In this document: positions 36,607 to 46,003 of the stretch, in pieces
Numbering within the stretch: the stretch's first letter is position 1
Layout of the letters: the number at the start of each line of letters is the position of its first letter
DNA from: Mycobacterium hubeiense
Lineage (GTDB): Bacteria > Actinomycetota > Actinomycetes > Mycobacteriales > Mycobacteriaceae
Direction of reading: 5' to 3'
NCBI RefSeq assembly: GCF_002838065.1
Contig: NZ_PIZU01000006.1
Span: 62,001-126,000 of the forward strand
DNA length: 64,000 nt
The notes under the pieces: model-generated
Told to the model about the DNA's origin: nothing
Database searches by the model: none
Seen by the model: the letters and a program-made list of their open reading frames with translations, nothing else
Translations under genes and position numbers: made by a program

Positions 36607-36983
36607 CCGAATATCTCGATCTCGACGACCTGATCGACATCGCTCGTGCGGCCGTCGGCCCAGACGCCGCGGTCGCGGATTACGGTTTGTTGGAATCAGC
36701 GCTGGCGCGGCCCCGGGCGTCGGTGTTTGGCCGCGATGCGTACGAGGATCTCCACCTCAAGGCCGCTGCGCTGATGCACTCGCTGGCACGAAATCACGCG
36801 ATGGTGGACGGAAACAAGCGACTCGCATGGACCGCCTGCAGGACGTTCCTCGCCATCAACGGCCAATGGATTCGCGCGCCGGAGGATGACCGCTTCGAGT
36901 TCATCATCCGCGTCGCCACCGGTGCACTGCCCGATCTGAACGCGATCGCCGAACAACTCCGCGCCTGGAGCTACGAAGAGTGA
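36603..36983 (+). CDS. Doc/Fic-family toxin
   Basis: A 126-residue Doc-type Fic protein. The catalytic loop NHAMVDGNKRLAW carries His65, Asp69 and Lys72 in the form HxxxDGNKR, close to the HxFxDANKR of P1 Doc, which phosphorylates EF-Tu. The start is TTG at 36603, overlapping the antitoxin stop. The usual aromatic residue at the third motif position is Met here. Activity as a growth-inhibiting toxin is inferred from the family and from the antitoxin next door. Confidence 0.87.
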   Translation: MTEYLDLDDLIDIARAAVGPDAAVADYGLLESALARPRASVFGRDAYEDLHLKAAALMHSLARNHAMVDGNKRLAWTACRTFLAINGQWIRAPEDDRFEFIIRVATGALPDLNAIAEQLRAWSYEE

Positions 36984-36990
36984 ATCGCCG

Positions 36991-37878
36991 TCACGGCAGG
37001 TCTTCTGGCGTCAGCTGATCCCGCGGGACGACGACCATCGGCACGTCGAGCACGCGCAGCATCTTGGCCGCCGTCGACCCGATGAACAGCCGCTTGGGCA
37101 TGCTCAGCCGGCTCGAGCCGACCATGATCACATCGCCCTCATGCCACTCGAGCTTCTGGACAGCCTCCTCGACGGTGGACCCGTCCACGACCGTCGCCGT
37201 CACTGGAAATCCTTCCGGCAGAGCGGTTTTCGCAGTCTCCAGCGTTTGCCGGGCATGTGCCAGCGCACGCTGGCGGACGGCGTCGTCGTCGCCGCGCAGC
37301 GCCCCGTACATCGGGTCCAACGCCACCAACGAGACCAACCGCAACGGTGTGCCCGCCGCCTTGCTGGCCCGTACGGCGGTATCCAGCACCAGATCCGCAC
37401 CCTGGCGCTCCCCCAACGCACACGTCACCTCGCGCACGCGTTCGACCTTCGAGTCGCGGGTTCCCCGCGGCGCCACCGCGACCGGCACCGGTGCCGAGTG
37501 CAGCAGCTCATTGACCACCGAACCCAACGAGAACGGGCCCGCGATGCCGCCGCCCGATCCGCCCACCACAATGGCTTCGGCCTCGAGGCGGCCGGCCTCC
37601 TTGATCAGTCCCTCGGCGAACGAATCGTCGAAACTCACATGGCCATGGGCGACAACATCATCGGGCACCGACGCCAGCACGTCGGCAAGCCATTTGTTCG
37701 CCTGCTCGGCGAGGACCTCCTCGTATCCGCCGGTCGACACCAGTGTCGGCAGCGTTCGGTCGGGCGGCAGCACCATGCATGCCTCGACCTCGGCGCCCAG
37801 GGTGCGCGCGAACCGCACTGCGAGCGCCATCGCGTCCGCACCGCCGGGCGTGGCCAGATAACCAACGACCAACTTCAT
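36991..37878 (-). CDS. Tandem universal stress protein
   Basis: A 295-residue protein with two UspA domains. The first ends in the nucleotide-binding motif VGGSGGGIAGPFSLGSVVNELLHSAPVPVAV (near residue 105-135), and the second in MVGSSRLSMPKRLFIGSTAAKMLRVLDVPMVVV (near 252-285). Tandem Usp proteins in mycobacteria bind ATP and are induced by hypoxia or nitric oxide in the DosR regulon. I see no clear DosR box in the short upstream region. It has an ATG at 37878. It converges with the toxin gene and is read in the same direction as htdY. Confidence 0.88.
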   Translation of the reverse strand: MKLVVGYLATPGGADAMALAVRFARTLGAEVEACMVLPPDRTLPTLVSTGGYEEVLAEQANKWLADVLASVPDDVVAHGHVSFDDSFAEGLIKEAGRLEAEAIVVGGSGGGIAGPFSLGSVVNELLHSAPVPVAVAPRGTRDSKVERVREVTCALGERQGADLVLDTAVRASKAAGTPLRLVSLVALDPMYGALRGDDDAVRQRALAHARQTLETAKTALPEGFPVTATVVDGSTVEEAVQKLEWHEGDVIMVGSSRLSMPKRLFIGSTAAKMLRVLDVPMVVVPRDQLTPEDLP

Positions 37879-37926
37879 GGGCCGATCCTGTCAACCTGCG
37901 GGCGTACTTATCGGCGCTTCGCCAAA

Positions 37927-38796
37927 TTACGCGGTGTACTCCGCAGCTCCGTCTTCGAGCACCAGCCGCGTGTTCGAGCCGTCGGGCGCCGACGCCTCCG
38001 TACGGAACACCGCCTGCCCGTCGCCGGTGCGCCAGATCGACGTCGTCAACGTTTCACCCGGGAACACCGGCGAGGTGAACCGCGCGTCGATGGCCTTGAT
38101 CTTGGTGGCGTCGCCGCCACCGAGTTCGCGCACCAACGCCCGGCCCGCGACGCCGTATGTGCACAGCCCGTGCAGGATCGGCTTGGGGAAACCGGCCAGT
38201 TCCTTGGCGAACCATGGGTCGCTGTGCAGCGGATTGCGGTCGCCGGAGAGCCGATACAGCAGCGCCTGATCCTCGCGGGTGGGCATGGCAACACGGAAAT
38301 CGGGCTCACGGTCAGGGATTTCGGGCGCCGCGGGCCGCTGCCCGGGCTGACCGCCGAAACCGCCTTCGCCGCGGATGACGGCCGTCGTCAAGGTCTCGGC
38401 GACGACATCGCCGCTGTCCGGATCGCTACCGGTGGCCTTGAGCACCACGATCGCGTTCTTGCCCGGGCCCTTGTCCTGGATGTCGGCGACCTCGGAGACG
38501 ACGCGCAGCTTGCCGGCCGGCGGCAGCGGCCGCAACACCCGCACACCCTGCGATCCGTGCAGAAGCATGCTGAAGTTGAACGTGCCGATCAGCCCGGCCG
38601 CGGCGAACGGCGAGCACGCGATGACGGCGTAGGTGGGCAGCACCTGTTGTTCGATGCCGTGGCTGTTCTCGGTGGTGAACGCAAGGTCGTCGACGCCTGC
38701 GCCCACGCCAAGCGCGTAGAGCAGCGTGTCGCGGTCGGTCCATTCGAAAAGGTGCGGCTCGGTGGTTTTGCCTACGGCGTTGGGGTCGATCGGCAT
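37927..38796 (-). CDS. htdY: (3R)-hydroxyacyl-thioester dehydratase HtdY
   Basis: A 289-residue double hot-dog MaoC-type dehydratase. Its C-terminal half has the hydratase-2 motif YRLSGDRNPLHSDPWFAKELAGFPKPILHGLCTYG, with the catalytic Asp and His. Its N-terminal hot-dog is FEWTDRDTLLYALGVGAG. The length and position next to acrA1 match M. tuberculosis Rv3389c. It should hydrate or dehydrate 2-enoyl thioesters in fatty-acid metabolism. An AGGAAGGAAG ribosome site precedes the ATG. It is divergent from acrA1. Confidence 0.92.
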   Translation of the reverse strand: MPIDPNAVGKTTEPHLFEWTDRDTLLYALGVGAGVDDLAFTTENSHGIEQQVLPTYAVIACSPFAAAGLIGTFNFSMLLHGSQGVRVLRPLPPAGKLRVVSEVADIQDKGPGKNAIVVLKATGSDPDSGDVVAETLTTAVIRGEGGFGGQPGQRPAAPEIPDREPDFRVAMPTREDQALLYRLSGDRNPLHSDPWFAKELAGFPKPILHGLCTYGVAGRALVRELGGGDATKIKAIDARFTSPVFPGETLTTSIWRTGDGQAVFRTEASAPDGSNTRLVLEDGAAEYTA

Positions 38797-38899
38797 GGGC
38801 GCTTCCTTCCTAGCGGTCTGAAACGGACCATAGCCGCTCCGCAGTGGAGCACGTCACATGCGGTTGACCTTTGTGGCGTGCGGGGCCACCATGGCTCGC

Positions 38900-40928
38900 A
38901 TGCGCTATGTCGTTACCGGCGGTACCGGGTTTATCGGCCGCCGAGTGGTATCGGAACTTCTGGAACGCGACGACGACGCCGAAGTGTGGGTGCTGGTCCG
39001 CCGGACCTCGCTGACCCGGTTCGAACGCCTCGCGATGGACTGGGGCTCCCGAGCGAAACCGCTGGTCGGCGACCTGACCGCGGCCGACCTCGGCCTCAGC
39101 GATGAGTCGATCGCCGAACTGGGCGCCGTCGACCATGTGGTGCACTGCGCGGCGGTGTACGACATCACCGCCGGCGACAAAGAGCAGCGGGTCACCAACG
39201 TCGAGGGCACCCGGGCGGTGATCGAGTTGACCAAGCGGCTGGATGCGACGTTGCATCATGTGTCGTCGATCGCGGTGGCCGGCAGCTACCGCGGTGAGTA
39301 CACCGAGGACGATTTCGACGTCGGCCAGGATTTGCCCACGCCGTATCACCAGACCAAGTTCGAGGCCGAACTGCTGGTGCGCACGACGGCGGGCCTGCGC
39401 TACCGCGTGTACCGGCCGGCGGTGGTGGTCGGCGATTCGCGCACCGGCGAGATGGACAAGGCCGACGGCCCGTACTACTTCTTCCCGATCTTGGCGAAGA
39501 TGGCGCGGTTGCCCCGATTCACGCCGATCGCGCTGCCCGACTCCGGCCGCACCAACATCGTGCCGGTCGATTACGTCGTGGATGCGCTGGTGGCGCTGAT
39601 GCACACCGAGGACCGGGACTTTCAGACGTTCCACCTCACGGCACCGAAAACCATTGGGCTGCGCGGTATTTACCGGGGCGTTGCACAAGCCGCCGGGCTG
39701 CCGCCGCTGCGGGGTGCGCTGCCGCGGACGGTCGCGACGCCGGTCACCCGGGCGCGAGGCCGCGCGAAGGTGGTGCGCAACATGGTGGCGACGCAGTTGG
39801 GCATTCCCGGCGAGATCCTCGATGTCGCGGACTTGATGCCCACCTTCACCGCCGACAACACTGCAGAAGCGTTGCGCGGCACCGGGATAACCGTTCCGGA
39901 GTTCTCGTCGTATGCGCCGCGGCTGTGGAAATACTGGGCGGAGCACCTGGATCCGGACCGTGCTCGGCGCGACGACCCGGCCGGCCCGCTCGTCGGGCGG
40001 CACGTCATCATCACCGGGGCCTCTAGCGGCATTGGGCGGGCATCGGCGATCGCGGTCGCCGAACGCGGCGCGACGGTGTTCGCGTTGGCCCGCAACGCCG
40101 AAGCGCTCGACGACCTCGTCGCCGAGATCCGCGCCGCCGGTGGCCAAGCCCACGCATTCACGTGCGATGTCACCGATTCCGCGTCCGTCGACCACACCGT
40201 CAAGGACATCCTCGGCCGGTTCGGCCACGTCGATTACCTGGTCAACAACGCCGGCCGGTCCATCCGCCGCTCCGTGGTCAACTCGACCGACCGGTTCCAC
40301 GACTACGAACGGGTGATGGCCGTCAACTACTTCGGCGCGGTGCGCATGGTGCTGGCGCTGCTACCTCATTGGCGGGAACGACGATTCGGTCACGTGGTCA
40401 ACGTGTCGAGCGCGGGCGTGCAGGCGCGCAGCCCGAAGTACAGCTCGTATCTGCCCTCCAAGGCCGCGCTGGACGCATTCGCCGAAGTGGTGGCGACCGA
40501 GACGCTGTCTGATCACATCACGTTCACCAATATCCATATGCCGCTGGTGAAGACGCCGATGATCGTGCCGTCGCGGCGGCTCAATCCCGTGCCGCCGATC
40601 AGCGCCGAACACGCCGCGGCCATGGTGGTGCGCGGTCTGGTGGAGAAGCCCGCGCGGATCGACACGCCGATGGGCACGCTGGGGGAATTCGGTAATTACA
40701 TGACGCCCAAGCTGTCTCGGCGGATACTGCACCAGCTGTATCTCGGCTTCCCCGATTCACCGGCGGCGCGCGGCGAGGAAACCCCCGAGCCGCAACGCAT
40801 CACGCCGCGTCGCCCCAAGCGGCCGGGCGCGGGCGGCCAAGACGATGCGGGCGCTGCGGCCGGTGACGCGGCCGATCACACGACCGGTCAAGCGCGCGGT
40901 GCGTCTGGTGCCCGGCGTGCACTGGTAA
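38900..40928 (+). CDS. acrA1: Fatty acyl-CoA/aldehyde reductase AcrA1, C-terminal frameshift
   Basis: A two-domain reductase. The N-terminal extended-SDR domain (YVVTGGTGFIGRRVV, YHQTKFEAE) spans about residues 1-370. The C-terminal SDR domain (IITGASSGIGRASAIAVAERGA, YLPSKAALDAFAEV) follows. It matches Rv3391. As sequenced the frame runs on to 41179 and overlaps the tetR gene by 292 bp, an unlikely end. A +1 shift near 40830, in a G/C-rich run, gives a short basic tail (KTMRALRPVTRPITRP, then VHW) ending at 40928, which I take as the real end. Start options are the ATGs at 38858, 38891 and 38900; the last fits the family best. Confidence 0.78.
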
Positions 40929-41544
40929 CGACGTCGTCCCAGGTACGCATCGCCAGGTCGACGGTCGACTCGAGCTGCTGCAGTGTCGCCCCGTCGCGGG
41001 CCTGGATCGACAACCCGTACAACACGGTCATCATGAATGCGGCAAGCGCGTCCGCGTCCAGGTTCGCGGGTAGCTCGCCGGATTTCATGGCGCCCCGGAT
41101 GCGACCGAGGAGCCGCTGTCGGTCTTCGTCGCGGCACTTTTTGAGCAAATCGCGCAGCGGCTGGGTTTCAGTCGAATAGGCGATCCCAGCCAGCACGATG
41201 AGGCAACCGGGCGGCGTGTCCGGATCGGCGTATTCCCGCACGTTGTCGCGCAGCATGGCGTCCACCGCGTCGCGCACCGACCCGGGCCGCTCGAGCGCCA
41301 GCGTGGTCGGTGAGCGGTCCGGCGCGTTGTAGTAGGCCACTGCCTCGCGGAACAGATCCTCCTTCGACCCGAAGGTCGCATACAGGCTCGGCGCGTTCAG
41401 ACCCATCGCCTCGGTGAGATCGCTCACGCGAGTGCCCTCGAAACCCCGCTCCCAGAACACCTCCATGGCCGCCTGTAGTGCGGTTTCCCGGTCGAAGGCG
41501 CGTGGACGGCCTCGGCGCGGGGTCACTTGACGGGGTTCGGGCAT
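40888..41544 (-). CDS. TetR-family regulator
   Basis: A 218-residue TetR repressor. An N-terminal HTH (ETALQAAMEVFWERGFEGTRVSDLTEAMGLNAPSLYATFGSKEDLF) is followed by a C-terminal domain of the TetR_C_16-like kind (TPPGCLIVLAGIAYS). It is divergent from an SDR gene with a palindrome between the starts. The -10 element TAGACT (41557-41552) lies 7 nt before its ATG at 41544, so it too may be leaderless. It probably represses the SDR and SMR genes and itself. The ligand is not known. Confidence 0.87.
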   Translation of the reverse strand: MPEPRQVTPRRGRPRAFDRETALQAAMEVFWERGFEGTRVSDLTEAMGLNAPSLYATFGSKEDLFREAVAYYNAPDRSPTTLALERPGSVRDAVDAMLRDNVREYADPDTPPGCLIVLAGIAYSTETQPLRDLLKKCRDEDRQRLLGRIRGAMKSGELPANLDADALAAFMMTVLYGLSIQARDGATLQQLESTVDLAMRTWDDVVTSARRAPDAPRA

Positions 41545-41551
41545 ACTTGCG

Positions 41552-41579
41552 AGTCTATATTTGTAGTAAATGTTACAAA
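41552..41579. promoter_or_regulatory. TetR operator and divergent promoter elements
   Basis: TTTGTA (41560-41565) and TACAAA (41574-41579) form a 20-bp palindrome with an 8-bp centre. It lies between the tetR and SDR genes and next to the tetR -10 element TAGACT (41557-41552). A TATATT (41556-41561) can serve the SDR gene. The site overlaps both promoters. Confidence 0.6.
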
Positions 41580-41595
41580 ATGATGGGAGGGCAGC

Positions 41596-42333
41596 ATGTC
41601 GTTGACCGGAAAAGCGGCACTCGTCACCGGTGGTAGCCGTGGGATCGGTGCCGCGATCGCGCGACGACTCGCCGCCGAGGGCGCAGACGTCGCAATCACC
41701 TACACGTCGTCGGCCGCGCGAGCCGCCGAGGTCGTCGACGCCATCAAGGCGAGTGGTGCTCGCGCCCTTGCGATTTCGCTGGACAGCGCCGCCCCTGACG
41801 CCGGGCGGGAGGCGGTTGCGCGCGTCGTCGACGAGTTCGGGCGACTGGACATCCTGGTGAACAACGCCGGCATCTTCCCCAACGGACCGCTGGAAGAGAT
41901 CAGTGTCGACGACATCGACCGGACGCTGGCGCTGCACGTCCGCGCGCCGCTGCTGTTCAGCCAGGCCGCCGCAGCCGTGCTGCCCGACGGCGGACGCATC
42001 ATCACCATCGGCAGCAACCTGGCCGACCGCACGCCCTACCCGGGCATCACGCTGTACTCGGCATCGAAGGCCGCGGTCGCGGGGCTGACGCGCGGGCTGG
42101 CCCGCGACCTGGCGCCGCGACGCATCACCGTCAACGCCGTGCAACCGGGAAACACCGACACCGAGATGAATCCCGCCGACTCGGCCGACGCCGCTGCGGA
42201 TTTGCCCAACATCCCGCTCGGCCGGTTCGCGCACGCCGACGAGATCGCGGCCGCGGTGGCCTATCTCGCCGGGGAGGAGGCCGCGTATGTCACTGGCACC
42301 ACACTCACCATCGACGGCGGCTACAACGCCTGA
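41596..42333 (+). CDS. Short-chain dehydrogenase/reductase
   Basis: A 245-residue classical SDR. The NAD(P) motif TGGSRGIGAAIARRL lies near residue 11, then NNAG near 86, catalytic Ser in ITIGSNLA and YSASK near 155. FabG-like features are present throughout. It has an RBS GGGAGG before the ATG at 41596. It is followed 20 bp later by an SMR exporter gene, and both are downstream of the TetR operator. It may detoxify an aldehyde or ketone that the exporter or the regulator senses. This is inference. Confidence 0.88.
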   Translation: MSLTGKAALVTGGSRGIGAAIARRLAAEGADVAITYTSSAARAAEVVDAIKASGARALAISLDSAAPDAGREAVARVVDEFGRLDILVNNAGIFPNGPLEEISVDDIDRTLALHVRAPLLFSQAAAAVLPDGGRIITIGSNLADRTPYPGITLYSASKAAVAGLTRGLARDLAPRRITVNAVQPGNTDTEMNPADSADAAADLPNIPLGRFAHADEIAAAVAYLAGEEAAYVTGTTLTIDGGYNA

Positions 42334-42352
42334 ACTGCGAGGGAGACAACGG

Positions 42353-42670
42353 ATGTGGTGGGGCCTTCTGATTTTCGCCGGATTGCTGGAGATCGTGTGG
42401 GCGCTGGCGATCAAGCAGTCGGAGGGCTTCACCAAACTGTGGCCGAGCCTGGTCTGTGTGGTGGCCGCGGTGGCCAGCTTCGTGCTCCTCGCGGTGGTGG
42501 TCCGGCATCTGCCGGTCGGCACCGCCTACGCGGTGTGGGCGGGTATCGGCGCGGTGGGCGTGGCAATCGCCGGCGTGGTGTGGTTCCACGATGCGCTGAC
42601 GCTGTGGCGCACGACGTTCATCACGTTGATCGTCGTGGGCCTGGTGGGTCTGCGGTTCCTGGAGCAGTAG
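42353..42670 (+). CDS. SMR-family small multidrug/guanidinium exporter (SugE-like)
   Basis: A 105-residue protein with four membrane segments. The catalytic glutamate is in segment 1 (IFAGLLEIVWALAIKQS, Glu13), and the motif QSEGFTKLWPS after it is typical of the SugE/Gdx guanidinium exporters. VGTAYAVWAGIGAVGVAIAG forms segment 3. The ATG at 42353 has a GGAGA-type site upstream. No guanidine riboswitch is visible upstream. It is in an operon with the SDR; the exported compound could be guanidinium or quaternary ammonium. Confidence 0.87.
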   Translation: MWWGLLIFAGLLEIVWALAIKQSEGFTKLWPSLVCVVAAVASFVLLAVVVRHLPVGTAYAVWAGIGAVGVAIAGVVWFHDALTLWRTTFITLIVVGLVGLRFLEQ

Positions 42671-42680
42671 GGTTGGCGGC

Positions 42681-43715
42681 GTGAGCGCCGAGCCCGTCTT
42701 CGCCGACGTCGATACCGGCGTCGACGACGCGATGGCGTTGGTGTACCTGCTGGCCAGTCCCGAGGCCGAGCTGGTGGGTATCGCATCGACGGCGGGAAAT
42801 GTTGGCGTGCAACAGGTCTGCCGTAACAATCTGGGGCTGCTGGAGCTGTGCGGGGTCACCGGTGTTCCGGTGTCGATGGGTTCGGCGACGCCGCTGTCCG
42901 CGCCGCTGCGCACCGCCGAGGACACGCACGGGCCGGAGGGCCTGGGCTACGCGCAGCTGCCCGCGACCGAGGGGCAACTGACCGCGTACGACGCCGCCGA
43001 GGCGTGGGTGCGGGCGGCGCATGCGTATCCGGGCGAGCTGATCGGCATCGCAGTCGGGCCGCTGACCAACCTGGCGCTGGCGTTGCGCACCGAACCCGCA
43101 CTGCCCAGACTGCTGCGGCGACTGGTGATCATGGGCGGCGCGTTCGACTATCGCGGCAATACAACACCGGTAGCCGAGTGGAACATCAGCGTCGACCCCG
43201 AAGCCGCCGCCGAAGTGTTCGCGGCGTGGGGGTCGGAACCGAATGCGCAGCTGCCAATTGTGTTGGGGCTGAACCTCACCGAGAACATCGCGATGACGCC
43301 GACGCTGCTGGGTCAGCTGGCGGCGGCGGCCGGCTCCCCCACTGCGCCGATGAGCGAGCGCGACGAGCGGGGCACCCGGTCGGCGGCCGCCAACCCGTTG
43401 ATTCGCGTGCTCGAGGACGCGATGCGGTTCTACTTCGAATTCCACTTCGACTGCGGCGATGGCTATCTCGCGCATCTGCATGATCCGCTGGCCGCCGCGG
43501 TGGCGCTGGATCCCGAGCTGGTGAAATGCCGGCCGACGACCGTCGACGTCGAGCTGACCGGGACACTCACCCGCGGTATGACGGTGGCCGACTGGTCCGG
43601 TCGATGGGGACGAAATCCCAACGCGCTCATCGGTGTCGACGTCGACCCTGCTGCGTTCTTCGACCGGTTCATCGTGCGGGTGGGGGCGTTCGCGCGCCGG
43701 CTGACTCATTCGTAG
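42681..43715 (+). CDS. iunH: Inosine-uridine-preferring nucleoside hydrolase
   Basis: A 344-residue nucleoside hydrolase. The calcium-binding motif is DVDTGVDDAMALVYL near residue 8 (family form DTDPGxDDA), followed by GPLTNLALAL near 132, the metal-binding Asn/Glu region EWNISVDPEAA, and the C-terminal HLHDPLAAAVALDPEL with the conserved His/Asp. It splits the N-glycosidic bond of purine and pyrimidine nucleosides for salvage. The start is GTG at 42681, 10 bp after the SMR gene. It corresponds to Rv3393. It overlaps the end of imuB by 10 bp in convergent direction. Confidence 0.9.
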   Translation: MSAEPVFADVDTGVDDAMALVYLLASPEAELVGIASTAGNVGVQQVCRNNLGLLELCGVTGVPVSMGSATPLSAPLRTAEDTHGPEGLGYAQLPATEGQLTAYDAAEAWVRAAHAYPGELIGIAVGPLTNLALALRTEPALPRLLRRLVIMGGAFDYRGNTTPVAEWNISVDPEAAAEVFAAWGSEPNAQLPIVLGLNLTENIAMTPTLLGQLAAAAGSPTAPMSERDERGTRSAAANPLIRVLEDAMRFYFEFHFDCGDGYLAHLHDPLAAAVALDPELVKCRPTTVDVELTGTLTRGMTVADWSGRWGRNPNALIGVDVDPAAFFDRFIVRVGAFARRLTHS

Positions 43716-45283
43716 ATCCCTTCGAGGTACCACCGCCGCTGGCGATAGCACAGCAGCAGCGCTTGCGCCGGATCGCCGTCGAGCAGCACCTGCGCGCGGG
43801 CGGTGCGGCCCTTCGCCCCATCGGGATCCCACCACCGCTCGTCGACGGGCCAGGGACCAGTCCACCACGCCAGTCGCTTGTCGCGACCCGGAGCGGCCAG
43901 CCGCGCGGGATCGGCGGAGAACATGCCGCGGCTGGTCACCCGCACCGGATTACCCTGCGCGTCAAGCAATTCGACCGGATCGTCAAGCAGGACGGTCGGC
44001 GACGGCTCGGGCAGTTGCCCCGGCCACGGTTGACGCGGGTCCGCCCGCGGCACGGGGTCGTCGCCCAGCGGCGTGAAGGTGATGCGCTCTGCGGGTCCGC
44101 GTCCGCCGGACAACACCGGCACCTGCACCGCCTCCGGCCCGAGCAGCCCCTGCACCCGCACCAGCGCGCGGCGGGCGCGTAGCCGGTCCTCGTCACCCAG
44201 CCCACCCCACAGCGGCAGCTGCAGCGCCCCGGCCGAGACCACCTCCACCGGATGCAATCGCAGCACAGTGATTTCAGCGGTGGGCCGGTCGTTCGGATTG
44301 CGCCGGTTCAGCCAGCCGTCCAGCTGCCAGCGCACCCGGTCCGCGGTGGCGTCCTCGGTCAACGGCTCGGCGCATCGCCACACCCGTTCCAGCTCTTCGC
44401 CATTGGCGGTGACAGCCCGGATGGCCAGCCGCGTGCATCCGATACCGGCCGACTCCAGCCCGCGGTGCAGGGTGCTGGCCAGCGACCGTCCCGCGAACGC
44501 GGCCGCATCCACCCGGTCGATCGGCGGGTCACAGTTCATCACGGCGTCGAGGTCGGTCGGTGGCTCACGACCCGACGGTCCACGGGTGGGCTCCCCGCGC
44601 GCGAACCGGTGCGCCGCCACGGCGTCGGCCCCGAAGCGAGACGCCACGTCGGTACGGGACAGCGCGGCGAATTGGCCGATGTTGCGAATTCCCATGCGCC
44701 ACAGCAGATCAGCCAAGTCTTCGCGGCCAGGGGCGGCCAGACTCGGCTCGGTGGCCAATTGCCGGATGGACAGCGCGGCCAGAAACGGCGCATCTCCCCC
44801 GGGCTCGACGATGCGGCCGGCGCGGGCGGCGAATACGGCGGTGGGCAGCTGATCGGCAATGCCGACCTGGCATTCGGCCCCGGCCGCGGCCACCGCGTCG
44901 ACCAGCCGTTCGGCGGCGGCCTGCTCGGATCCGAAGTAGCGGGCGGCCCCGCGGACCGGCATCGCCAGCAGGCCGGGCCGCAAGACCTCGGCGCGCGGCA
45001 CCAGATCGTCCACCGCGGCGATCACGTCTTCGAAATGGCGAGCATCGCGGGCCGGATCGGCGGTGACCACGTGCAATTGCGGGCAGCGCGCCTGGGACTC
45101 GCGTCGGCGCAGACCCCGTCGCACCCCGGCCGCCCGGGCCGACGCCGAACAGGCGATCACCCGATTGGCCAAGGTGACCGCGACCGGGTCCGTCGGCGTC
45201 AGACGTGCCGCAGCCGCGGCGGCGACCGCCGGCCAGTCCATGCACCAGATCGCCAGAACGCGAGACGTCGGTCGAGATGGCAC
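43706..45283 (-). CDS. imuB: ImuB, inactive Y-family polymerase, mutasome hub
   Basis: A 525-residue Y-family polymerase-like protein lacking the normal acidic active-site residues (the start is VLAIWCMDWPAVAAAA). It carries the beta-clamp binding motif QLPLWGG near residue 353, which is needed for mutasome function in mycobacteria. ImuB connects the clamp, ImuA' and DnaE2 during mutagenic translesion synthesis. The start is GTG at 45283, 2 bp from the imuA' stop. It is co-transcribed with imuA' from a LexA-controlled promoter. It corresponds to Rv3394c. Confidence 0.92.
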   Translation of the reverse strand: MPSRPTSRVLAIWCMDWPAVAAAAAARLTPTDPVAVTLANRVIACSASARAAGVRRGLRRRESQARCPQLHVVTADPARDARHFEDVIAAVDDLVPRAEVLRPGLLAMPVRGAARYFGSEQAAAERLVDAVAAAGAECQVGIADQLPTAVFAARAGRIVEPGGDAPFLAALSIRQLATEPSLAAPGREDLADLLWRMGIRNIGQFAALSRTDVASRFGADAVAAHRFARGEPTRGPSGREPPTDLDAVMNCDPPIDRVDAAAFAGRSLASTLHRGLESAGIGCTRLAIRAVTANGEELERVWRCAEPLTEDATADRVRWQLDGWLNRRNPNDRPTAEITVLRLHPVEVVSAGALQLPLWGGLGDEDRLRARRALVRVQGLLGPEAVQVPVLSGGRGPAERITFTPLGDDPVPRADPRQPWPGQLPEPSPTVLLDDPVELLDAQGNPVRVTSRGMFSADPARLAAPGRDKRLAWWTGPWPVDERWWDPDGAKGRTARAQVLLDGDPAQALLLCYRQRRWYLEGIYE

Positions 45284-45285
45284 TC

Positions 45286-45966
45286 CTACTCACCTACTGC
45301 GTGTGCACCGACGATGCGTCCCCGCGCCCGGGTGGCCAGCCGGACCCGGCCGATGCGGCCAAGCCCAGGGCGACCGGGACCACTGATCTCATAGCCGCAG
45401 ACCCTGGCCTCCAGCCGAGCCGAAGCGCCCTGCCAGTCGCCGCCGGTGACCAGCAGCGTGCAGCCCTTCTGCCGGGCCCGGGCCGTCACCACGCGGGCCC
45501 GGCTCGGCGGCACCGAACGTCCGGCCAGCCCGAGCACCACCAGATCCATTCCGTCCATCAGCACCGAGGCCACCTCCACCGGATCGGCGCCCGGATCGGG
45601 GATGACGGCAAGCCTGCTCAGATCTGCACCCATCTCCACGGCCGCCAGCAGACCCATGTCGGGCTGGCCGACGATGGCCGCGTGCCCGCCCGCCGCCGTC
45701 ACCGCCGCCACCATGCTCACCGGAAGGGACCGGGCCCCCGACACCACCGCGACCGTCCCGCGCGGCAACGGGGCGGGAAGGAGTTCGGCCAGCGATTCGG
45801 GCAGCGGCAGCAAAGATTCCGAGTCGGGCAGCGGATCGACGGACGGCGCTGCACCCCGGCGTCCGTCGCCGACTTTTCCGGATACTGCCGCTATCTTGCG
45901 TCGTAGGCGTTCTACCTGTTCAGCACGGTCAAGCCGACGCTGGTCAAGGTTCGTCGCTGCTGTCAC
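45286..45966 (-). CDS. imuA': ImuA', SOS mutasome component
   Basis: A 226-residue protein of the actinobacterial ImuA' group, distantly RecA-like (the region [40 protein letters not shown] holds the P-loop position but lacks a Walker A). It binds ImuB and is required for DnaE2-dependent mutagenesis. The GTG at 45966 is chosen because AGGAGG lies 8-13 nt upstream. The open frame extends further up to 46056 and across the LexA box. It corresponds to Rv3395c, with a slightly longer N-terminus. Confidence 0.88.
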   Translation of the reverse strand: MTAATNLDQRRLDRAEQVERLRRKIAAVSGKVGDGRRGAAPSVDPLPDSESLLPLPESLAELLPAPLPRGTVAVVSGARSLPVSMVAAVTAAGGHAAIVGQPDMGLLAAVEMGADLSRLAVIPDPGADPVEVASVLMDGMDLVVLGLAGRSVPPSRARVVTARARQKGCTLLVTGGDWQGASARLEARVCGYEISGPGRPGLGRIGRVRLATRARGRIVGAHAVGE

Positions 45967-46003
45967 AACAGCACCTCCTGCAGCACCGGTTTCATCCCTG
46001 TGT

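Noticed and set aside
42334..42352. A possible guanidine riboswitch before the SugE-like gene
   Set aside because: Only 19 bp separate it from the SDR gene and no structured leader is present.
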